From positions 1-64,000 of the forward strand of contig CASFYT010000012.1 of NCBI GenBank assembly GCA_949299015.1: a stretch of 64,000 bases of DNA. The letters run 5' to 3'. This DNA comes from an uncultured Bacillota bacterium (lineage in GTDB: Bacteria; Bacillota_I; Bacilli_A; RFN20; CAG-288). The translations under genes and the position numbers were made by a program. A model generated the notes under the pieces. That model had not been told where the DNA came from. It worked only from the letters and a program-made list of their open reading frames with translations, and searched no databases. Below are positions 58,681 to 64,000 of the stretch, piece after piece; the first letter of the stretch is position 1, and each line of letters begins with the position of its first letter.

Positions 58681-59217
58681 ATGAAATGCAAGACATTGTT
58701 TTCAGCCATCGCTCTCCTTTCCCTCCTTTCGCTTTCCTCCTGCTTTCGCTCGGGGAAGAACATGTGCACCAACTACTTCGTCGCTGGGGAATTCGCGGGT
58801 GTCGCGGAAGAGGATTCTTCCACCTCCTTTCTGTTCGTCGTGAAGGAGATCGCCCAACAGGAATACGAGGGTGCCGGTGGTCTCAACGTTGTGAACGATT
58901 ACGTCCTCGGAACGTACTTCTCGATCGAGCTGACCATCGTCACGGAAGAAGAAAGCACGCCATACGACTTCGTTAACATGAGGCTGTATTCCAAAACTCC
59001 TCACTTCCGTGCCACATACCATGACGACAAGGATACGTGGATTACCCCGCATCGGGACAAAAAGGACTCCCCATGGAATTATCTGGAGCATTTCTATCAA
59101 ATACAGCTTCCGAGATTGGGCCTTCATGCCTTCTTCGATCCTGTCGAAGAGGAAGAAGAAATATCCGCATCCAAACTCAATCAAAGAGATTGCCAAAGCC
59201 ACAATCCAGTGCATTAA
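58681..59217 (+). CDS. Small lipoprotein, paralogue B of a tandem family
   Basis: 178 residues. Signal and lipobox identical to paralogue A (FSAIALLSLLSLSSC, Cys21), then CTNYFVAGEFAG, and the same TWITPHRDKKDSPWNY block near 119-134. The C-terminus differs and is longer (EEEEEISASKLNQRD...). It begins one base after the peptidase stop, with GGAG inside the peptidase end as ribosome binding site, so peptidase and lipoprotein are co-translated. Function unknown. Confidence 0.75.
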   Translation: MKCKTLFSAIALLSLLSLSSCFRSGKNMCTNYFVAGEFAGVAEEDSSTSFLFVVKEIAQQEYEGAGGLNVVNDYVLGTYFSIELTIVTEEESTPYDFVNMRLYSKTPHFRATYHDDKDTWITPHRDKKDSPWNYLEHFYQIQLPRLGLHAFFDPVEEEEEISASKLNQRDCQSHNPVH

Positions 59218-59485
59218 CGCAGAGATGTCTATCGGTATTTTCATCCGAATTCCAATCCATATCGTTCTTTACTAGAAGGCGGCCTATGTATTTCGTTCCA
59301 TTCATCTCATCCAATCTCTACGAAGAGAAATTTGATGCGATCTGTCACATCAAATCCCTGTCTGATGAAACTCTCGACTTCATCCAGACGCACTTCTTCC
59401 GCTTCTCTCCTCTGACCGCTTCCAAGAACCAAGATCAATTCCCCACAAAACAAGACCTTTTCTTCCATCGCCAGAGGAAATCCAC
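59218..59485. other. Intergenic region upstream of the phosphatase gene
   Basis: About 270 bases. A frame from ATG 59287 (start YFVPFISSNLYEEKFDAI) is open but has no good ribosome binding site and runs out of frame into the phosphatase gene; I see no family. Possibly a remnant. Confidence 0.35.
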
Positions 59486-59491
59486 TATAAT
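59486..59491 (+). promoter_or_regulatory. -10 box of the phosphatase gene, predicted leaderless
   Basis: TATAAT ends eight bases before ATG 59500; the gap (CTCCTCGC) has no Shine-Dalgarno. Confidence 0.55.
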
Positions 59492-59499
59492 CTCCTCGC

Positions 59500-60354
59500 A
59501 TGAAAGACAGAACAATCAAGCTGGAAGGAACCATCAACACAAGGGACCTCGGAGGTCTTAGAAGCAAAGACGGAAGAAAGATCAGGAAAGGACTGCTCAT
59601 CCGGACAGACTGCCTCTATGCCCTGACGGAGAACGACATCCGTTCTCTTTCCGCCCTTCCTGCCCGTTACGACGTCGACTTCCGGAACGAAAGAGAAATC
59701 GCCGAACGTCCCGAGATCCCCATCCCCGGATGCAAACTCGTCAACCTCCCCATCGTCCAGGACCACAACATGGGAAAGAAGCCGTGGCCCCACGAGACCT
59801 ACGGCGTCGAGGATCGTCGCCTGCTCTCCCTCTTCGACTTCATCTACGTGCTCTCGAAGGAGGGCGATGCGAAGAAAGGGATGGAGCAGAGCTACCGGAA
59901 CTACGTCTCTTCTCCTCTCGGACAGAAAGGCTATTCCTCCTTCCTTCACCTCGTCCTCCGAAACGAGGGCAAGGGAGCCGTCCTCTTCCACTGCGCCGAC
60001 GGCAAGGACCGTGCCGGCGTCGGGGCGATGATCCTGCTCCTGGCGCTCGGCATTCCCTTCGACACCATCCTCGAGGACTATCTCGAGACGAATGACGCCG
60101 TCTCGGAAAAAAGGGAAGGCCGCCGAAGGATCCTCCATCAGCACGGCGTCCAGGATCCCCTCCTCTCCTCCGTCCTCTCCCTGACAGGAGTGGAACCAAA
60201 CTGGCTCCAGGCCGCCTACGACGAAATGAAGAGACAGGCCGGAAGCATCGATTCCTATTTCGACGGCTTCCTCCATTTTGACGAAAAGAAAAGAAGGCGC
60301 CTTCAAGAAATCTATCTCGAGGCGCCGGATCGTTCAAAGACAAGATCTTCCTAG
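59500..60354 (+). CDS. Dual-specificity/tyrosine phosphatase (Y_phosphatase3 family)
   Basis: 284 residues. The family opening TRDLGGLRSKDGRKI (about 14-28) and the P-loop HCADGKDRAG (about 166-175; Cys167 nucleophile, Arg173) are complete, and the general-acid loop region includes VEDRR. Such enzymes dephosphorylate Tyr or phosphoinositides; bacterial targets vary. No signal peptide, so cytoplasmic. The promoter lies directly before the start. Its TAG stop shares the bases CTAG with the stop of the convergent lipoprotein gene. A broken copy of its 5' end is at 54981. Confidence 0.88.
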   Translation: MKDRTIKLEGTINTRDLGGLRSKDGRKIRKGLLIRTDCLYALTENDIRSLSALPARYDVDFRNEREIAERPEIPIPGCKLVNLPIVQDHNMGKKPWPHETYGVEDRRLLSLFDFIYVLSKEGDAKKGMEQSYRNYVSSPLGQKGYSSFLHLVLRNEGKGAVLFHCADGKDRAGVGAMILLLALGIPFDTILEDYLETNDAVSEKREGRRRILHQHGVQDPLLSSVLSLTGVEPNWLQAAYDEMKRQAGSIDSYFDGFLHFDEKKRRRLQEIYLEAPDRSKTRSS

Positions 60355-61133
60355 GAATCGACTTCTTCCAAAAGGATTTCGTTGGAGATGGATTCGTTTT
60401 CGGGAACGAGGTATTTCGTCTTTCCCAGGGCAGTGAACGGGAAGGGGACGTTTTCGTTGTAGAAAAGGGCGTAGGGACTGGCTTCGCAGGTGATTGTCAC
60501 GAAGTACGTCTCTCCTTGCCGGAGAGAAGCACCGTATTGCGACGTCGTCACCTTCTCTCCGGAAGTCGACACCACTGTGCCTTTGCCCCAACGAAGAGGA
60601 TGGCCGTCATCGCAGTGGGGAGCGCCAAGGATGCCGTCCTCTTCGACATGGACGCGATAGATGGCCTCCATCTCCTTTTTGCCTTCCGGCGTCTCTTCCA
60701 TCGTGAAGGAGAGGCATTCGAGGCTTCCGGAAGATCTTTCCTCCGATTCGATCTCATAATACAGGACGTTGACCGGATAGGAATAGTCCTTGCCGCCGAT
60801 TCTCAGGGTGACCGTGTCCAACTTATCCATGTTCTCTGGACAATCGATGCGCAGAAGGTAGCCCTCTTCCTTCGCCTCGAGCGAAAAGGTGGTTTCCGCG
60901 GACTGATAGACAGTCGACAGGGACAGAGTCACCGAATCGACGTCCCGCTCCTGAAGGCCTTCGTCGGCCTTGAGAGGAAAGAGGAAGCTCTTCTCGCCGG
61001 AGTCGGCGAAACATCCGTCATAGTAGACGACGCCCTCCGGAAGGCTCGGGCATTCGACATGCCCCGAATACGTTTCGCAGGATGTGAGGAGAATGGAAAG
61101 GAGAGAGAAGGAAATCCGGTATTTTCTTTTCAT
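60351..61133 (-). CDS. Lipoprotein of unknown function
   Basis: 260 residues. Signal peptide MKRKYRISFSLLSILLTSC with Cys19 as lipobox. The mature part is acidic, beta-rich, with a GGKDYSYPVNVLYY stretch (near 108-121) that resembles the truncated gene at 54210. Last of a three-gene minus-strand operon of exported proteins; its ATG overlaps the end of the preceding gene by four bases. The stop codon overlaps that of the convergent phosphatase gene. No known family. Confidence 0.72.
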   Translation of the reverse strand: MKRKYRISFSLLSILLTSCETYSGHVECPSLPEGVVYYDGCFADSGEKSFLFPLKADEGLQERDVDSVTLSLSTVYQSAETTFSLEAKEEGYLLRIDCPENMDKLDTVTLRIGGKDYSYPVNVLYYEIESEERSSGSLECLSFTMEETPEGKKEMEAIYRVHVEEDGILGAPHCDDGHPLRWGKGTVVSTSGEKVTTSQYGASLRQGETYFVTITCEASPYALFYNENVPFPFTALGKTKYLVPENESISNEILLEEVDS

Positions 61134-61843
61134 AATCCGTAAACCTCCCGATATTGATTCAGGTCGTCGTGGTCATCAAAGCGTTCGATCAGAACAGCGC
61201 CATGGTCACTATAGAGGAAATGAACGTCGACGTCGAAGAACGAAAGGGTCTCGTCGGAGATGTCTTTCCGCTCGACGGACAGATAGACGTAGTATTGGGT
61301 CGGCGAGAGGAAGGAAACGACCTCGGCATAGATTCCGTAGAGAGTCTCCTCTCCATCCACATCAAGAACGACATCCAGCGAACTCTTGTCCGATGGCAAG
61401 TAGGAGAAAGCGTCGTCCCCATAAGGAAAGGAACTTCTCAATCCCAGGGAGAGAAAGAAGAGCATCCGGTCCAGCGGAATCTGTCCCTTTGAAGCGACCA
61501 TGAGCCGATCGGCAAGGTCGGATCCGAAATCAGAGTCGGGAAATTCGCTCGGAATCGAGAAGCGAATCGTTCGTGGCGAAAGAGCCTCCTGAACATTCGC
61601 CAGAAGGACCGGAACCGGGCCCTCCTTCTGCACTTCCCGATAGACGGCGTACGAGACGACGAGGACGTCCGAACTGTTGCTCATCTTCAGCCGCACCGAA
61701 TCCTCTCGGTGGAGGACGGCTCCCTCCTGGAGGTCCTTCTTGGCGAAGGAAATTGTCTCGCTTCTCCCATTACTGGCAGTAAGATTAAGTGAAGAGGATA
61801 GAAAAAGAAGTGCAAACCATGAGCATAACATCTTTAATCCCAT
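61130..61843 (-). CDS. Exported protein of unknown function
   Basis: 237 residues from ATG 61843, chosen because GAAGGA is nine bases upstream; an ATG two codons earlier (61849) is too close to it. The signal peptide is MLCSWFALLFLSSSLNLTASNG, with likely cleavage after LTA. The mature part has alternating strands and a region similar in style to its neighbours (DVLVVSYAVYREV, YGIYAEVVSFLSPTQYYVYLSVE). Middle gene of the three-gene operon, overlapping both neighbours. Confidence 0.68.
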   Translation of the reverse strand: MGLKMLCSWFALLFLSSSLNLTASNGRSETISFAKKDLQEGAVLHREDSVRLKMSNSSDVLVVSYAVYREVQKEGPVPVLLANVQEALSPRTIRFSIPSEFPDSDFGSDLADRLMVASKGQIPLDRMLFFLSLGLRSSFPYGDDAFSYLPSDKSSLDVVLDVDGEETLYGIYAEVVSFLSPTQYYVYLSVERKDISDETLSFFDVDVHFLYSDHGAVLIERFDDHDDLNQYREVYGL

Positions 61844-62553
61844 AACCATTGATCCTTCGCCTCGTTATAATCGTCCCAATTTGCAAAGTATTGCGTTTTG
61901 GCAAAAATGTTCGTGGAATCATTGGGGAGATAAATATGACAATCTGCCGTTTCATAATACTTGATGGTTTGATATTCACCAGGTTGTCCATAATTCGTAA
62001 AACGAGTATGAGACCAGTTGACATAATAACGATCAGCTGAGGAAAACATCAGCAAGTAGGTGTAGATTCCAAATGGAGTCTGTCCGCCATCAACAAATGT
62101 CCAGTCACCAGTCGACGATGTTTCCGATTGAAGAAAGTATTCCTCCAGTATCGTTTCTTTCATGAAATTGAATTCCCATGAGACATTCAGGCCGACCATT
62201 TCCGTAATTCCAATTTCGACACCAGCGCTGATTCCCATCTGATGAGAAATCTCCGTCACCATTCGATAAGAAGACAATTCTGTAGAAGTATGTTCAAAAG
62301 CAACAATTCCAGGAGATGTCTTTAAGACTGGAAGTGCCAGTTCACGAATGCCGACATTTTCGACATTTTCTTCCTCAAGATAGAAATTGAGCATATAAGA
62401 ATCTGCTTCGTTGTCGTCAGATTTCTCGACAGGTATCGCTGTCATCGCTTGGCCTATGTAACTGGAGCCTTCTTCACGATCATTTTTTCGATAATCGTAA
62501 GAAGGATAAGACAGAAGGAGGGTGCTAAGACAAATTGCTGAAAGTCCATTCAT
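61834..62553 (-). CDS. Exported protein of unknown function
   Basis: 239 residues. A short hydrophobic N-terminus (GLSAICLSTLLLSYPS) may be a signal peptide. The body has a Met/Gly-rich segment (SHQMGISAGVEIGITEMVGLNVSWEF, near 103-128) and an aromatic-rich C-terminus (YETADCHIYLP, FANWDDYNEAKDQWLWD). It resembles bacterial proteins of pore-forming or beta-rich surface type only loosely; no family claimed. Codon use is AT-rich compared with the flanking core, as expected for recent transfer. GAGGAGG precedes the start. First gene of the operon. Confidence 0.68.
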   Translation of the reverse strand: MNGLSAICLSTLLLSYPSYDYRKNDREEGSSYIGQAMTAIPVEKSDDNEADSYMLNFYLEEENVENVGIRELALPVLKTSPGIVAFEHTSTELSSYRMVTEISHQMGISAGVEIGITEMVGLNVSWEFNFMKETILEEYFLQSETSSTGDWTFVDGGQTPFGIYTYLLMFSSADRYYVNWSHTRFTNYGQPGEYQTIKYYETADCHIYLPNDSTNIFAKTQYFANWDDYNEAKDQWLWD

Positions 62554-62579
62554 TTATGTACTTCCTCCTCTTGCCAATA

Positions 62580-62588
62580 AGTATAGCA
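62580..62588 (-). promoter_or_regulatory. Extended -10 promoter of the three-gene exported-protein operon
   Basis: Minus strand TGCTATACT (62588-62580), 26 bases before the start codon. Confidence 0.6.
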
Positions 62589-62737
62589 CAAATTTTGGAA
62601 AGGGGTTACAACACTTCGGCAACGTTCGATTCGGGTCCGAACGCAATTCCTGCTGTCCACTCCGGTGCCGGTCCAACGGAAGAGGTCGATCGACGCGCGA
62701 GGAAAGCTCCTCTCGAAGCCATGCTCGCACCTCTTTG

Positions 62738-62763
62738 AAAAAAGGCGGGGATTTCTCCCCGCC
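62738..62763 (-). terminator. Terminator of the phosphotransferase gene
   Basis: Minus strand GGCGGGGA, GAAA loop, TCCCCGCC followed by six Ts. Confidence 0.85.
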
Positions 62764-62783
62764 GCTTCTTTCTTTAGAAGGAA

Positions 62784-63560
62784 TCAATAGTACTCGACGA
62801 CGTTGATGTTCCGCATCAGCATCGCACGGAGCGTCTCGTCCTTGGTCGTGGCGATCTTGGAAGCGGAGACGACGCTGATCCACTGCTGGACGTACTGGAT
62901 GGCGATGTCGGACTTCTTGCAGAACTCCTTGAGGTAGGTCTCGGCTCCCTTCTCGTCGCCGTTGAGGAGGAAGAGGAGGTAGGTCATGGCCGCATCGGCC
63001 GAGGCGTTGCCGCGCGTGCAGTGCGCCCAGTCGAGGACGTAGACCTTGTCGCCCTTGACGATGAGGTTGTGCGGAGCGAGGTCGCCGTGGCAGATCTTGT
63101 AGTGGTTGGGCATCTTCTCGAGGCGGACGTGGAGGTCGTAGCGCGTGGAGGCGTCGAGTCCCGAATTGGAGATGTAGTTGTTGAGCTTGTCCTTGAGCTT
63201 GGGAAGCTTGAGGTTGCTGGAGAGGTGCGAGAGGAGCTCAAGCTGGACCTTGACGAGGAGGCTGATGTACTTCTTCTCGTCCTTGGGGTTCTTCTTGATC
63301 AGCTCCGCGAGCGTATCGCCCTTGATTTCCTCGGAAGCGATGGCCCAGTCCTTCCCGATGGGGAAGACGTCGTAGACCTTCGGAGCGAGGAAGCCTTCTT
63401 CGCGGGCGTATTCCTGAATCATCGCCTCGCGGAGGACGGTGCTGGCGGGGTAGTGCTCGTGGTCGAAGACCTTGGTGATGACTCCGTCCTGACGATAGAT
63501 CTGCTTGTTGTGGTGCGTGAGGATCAGCTCGCCCAAATCCTTGATTTCCTTCTTGGCCAT
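62784..63560 (-). CDS. APH/choline kinase-like phosphotransferase
   Basis: 258 residues. Protein-kinase-like fold of the aminoglycoside phosphotransferase/Kdo kinase group. Brenner motif CHGDLAPHNLIV (about 157-168; catalytic Asp160) and the metal-binding VLDWAHCTRG (near 174-183) are complete. The N-lobe has a Lys in YRQDGVITKVF and a Glu (REAMIQEYAREE). Substrate is unknown: a sugar, choline or lipid head group is as likely as a drug. AAGGAG precedes the start. It follows adhE after 23 bases on the same strand, so they may be co-transcribed; a terminator ends the unit. Confidence 0.8.
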   Translation of the reverse strand: MAKKEIKDLGELILTHHNKQIYRQDGVITKVFDHEHYPASTVLREAMIQEYAREEGFLAPKVYDVFPIGKDWAIASEEIKGDTLAELIKKNPKDEKKYISLLVKVQLELLSHLSSNLKLPKLKDKLNNYISNSGLDASTRYDLHVRLEKMPNHYKICHGDLAPHNLIVKGDKVYVLDWAHCTRGNASADAAMTYLLFLLNGDEKGAETYLKEFCKKSDIAIQYVQQWISVVSASKIATTKDETLRAMLMRNINVVEYY

Positions 63561-63583
63561 AAGGTTTCTCCTTTTTCTCTATT

Positions 63584-64000
63584 CTACTTCTTTGCGGCTT
63601 TCTTTTCAGCTTCTTTTTCGCCGTAGTAGGCCTTGAGGTAGAGATCCTTCATCTCGGAGATGAGCGGATAACGCGGGTTGGTTCCGGTGCACTGGTCGTT
63701 GAAGGCCGCCTCCGCCATCTCGTCGAGGCTGGCGAGGAACTTCCCTTCGTCGACGCCCGCTTCCTGGATGGTCAGCGGCAATTCGATCTCCTTCTTCAGG
63801 GCGACGATCTTGTCGAGGAGCTTCTGGAACTTCTCCTGGTCGTCCTTGCCCTGGATGCCGAGCATCTCGGCGATCTCCGCATAGCGACGGAGCGTGTGCG
63901 GATACTTGTACTGCGGGAAGGTTCCCATCTTGGTCGGGACTTCGCCGGAGTTGAACTTCATGACCTCGTTGAGCATGAGAGAGACGCAGACGCCGTGCGG
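63584..64000 (-). CDS. adhE: AdhE, bifunctional acetaldehyde-CoA/alcohol dehydrogenase, C-terminal part
   Basis: The last ~138 codons of an iron alcohol dehydrogenase of AdhE type; the rest lies beyond the window end. It reads PHGVCVSLMLNEVMKFNSG, then YKYPHTLRRYAEIAEMLG, IQEAGVDEGKFLASLDEMAEAAFNDQCTGTNPRYPL and LYLKAYYG, the typical AdhE C-terminus, with PHG being a metal-site motif. AdhE turns acetyl-CoA to ethanol in fermentation. A short Lys/Glu/Ala tail (EKEAEKKAAKK) is added. Without the N-terminal aldehyde dehydrogenase part the bifunctional nature is inferred from similarity of this end only. Confidence 0.85.
   Translation of the reverse strand, partial: PHGVCVSLMLNEVMKFNSGEVPTKMGTFPQYKYPHTLRRYAEIAEMLGIQGKDDQEKFQKLLDKIVALKKEIELPLTIQEAGVDEGKFLASLDEMAEAAFNDQCTGTNPRYPLISEMKDLYLKAYYGEKEAEKKAAKK

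Noticed and set aside
59037-59561. 174-codon plus-strand frame overlapping the lipoprotein and phosphatase genes
   Set aside because: It starts inside the lipoprotein gene in another frame and ends inside the phosphatase gene; no ribosome binding site at internal ATGs and no family resemblance.
1-64000. CRISPR arrays, prophage or toxin-antitoxin pairs
   Set aside because: No regularly spaced repeats, no phage structural or integrase genes and no recognised toxin-antitoxin pair were seen on either strand.

Overview
The window reads as a chromosomal segment of a GC-rich (roughly 60 percent by eye) member of the Bacilli, most likely an uncultured or gut anaerobic lineage allied with the Erysipelotrichia/RF39/RFN20 groups. 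The evidence is gene order. The run gpsB-rnpB, pgsA-cinA-recA-rny-ymdB-spoVS-miaB-ymcA-mutS-mutL-miaA follows the Bacillus subtilis order with cotE, tdh/kbl and hfq missing. TGA is used as a stop and not as Trp, so the Mycoplasma code is excluded. spoVS without cotE suggests a non-sporulating relative. An electron-bifurcating NfnAB, two iron alcohol dehydrogenases (one AdhE-like) and an iron-sulfur serine dehydratase indicate fermentative anaerobic metabolism.

Layout. 1-298: end of an IS3-family element. 328-5500: tRNA genes (Leu, Arg, Arg, Leu, Ser), an Ig-like surface protein, a lipoprotein and a serine dehydratase gene carrying one in-frame TAG. 5600-15000: a pseudouridine synthase with three unknown genes, phosphoglucomutase, a HAD phosphatase, a secreted anchored nuclease, RecU and a MarR regulator. 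15088-19462: one redox operon (Fe-ADH, SDR, NfnA, NfnB). 19700-36000: core block of division, RNase P, lipid, DNA repair, RNA decay and tRNA-modification genes, ending in one-carbon (fhs, folD-like) genes. 36071-40860: two large fused ABC transporters. 40953-49049: cold shock protein, nucleoside kinase, greA, comEA-comEC, coaX, pepV, trmB. 49084-54026: CIRCE-controlled hrcA-grpE-dnaK-dnaJ. 54030-62780: accessory island of lower GC with secreted and lipoprotein families, pseudogenes, a decayed IS1595-like element with intact target duplication, a cysteine peptidase and a tyrosine phosphatase. 62784-64000: an aminoglycoside/choline-kinase-like phosphotransferase and the C-terminus of AdhE.

The most notable item is a single 515-residue reading frame (32062-33609) that joins MiaA, which isopentenylates tRNA A37, to a TcdA/YrvM-type E1-like enzyme, which cyclises t6A at the same tRNA position. 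It lies in the same co-directional block as miaB. Other unusual points: several genes whose -10 box lies 6-8 bases before the start codon with no Shine-Dalgarno (predicted leaderless transcripts); two places where the ribosome binding site of the next gene is built into the 3' arm of a strong hairpin; a FolD homologue that has lost two catalytic residues; and short AT-rich patches inside GC-rich core genes.
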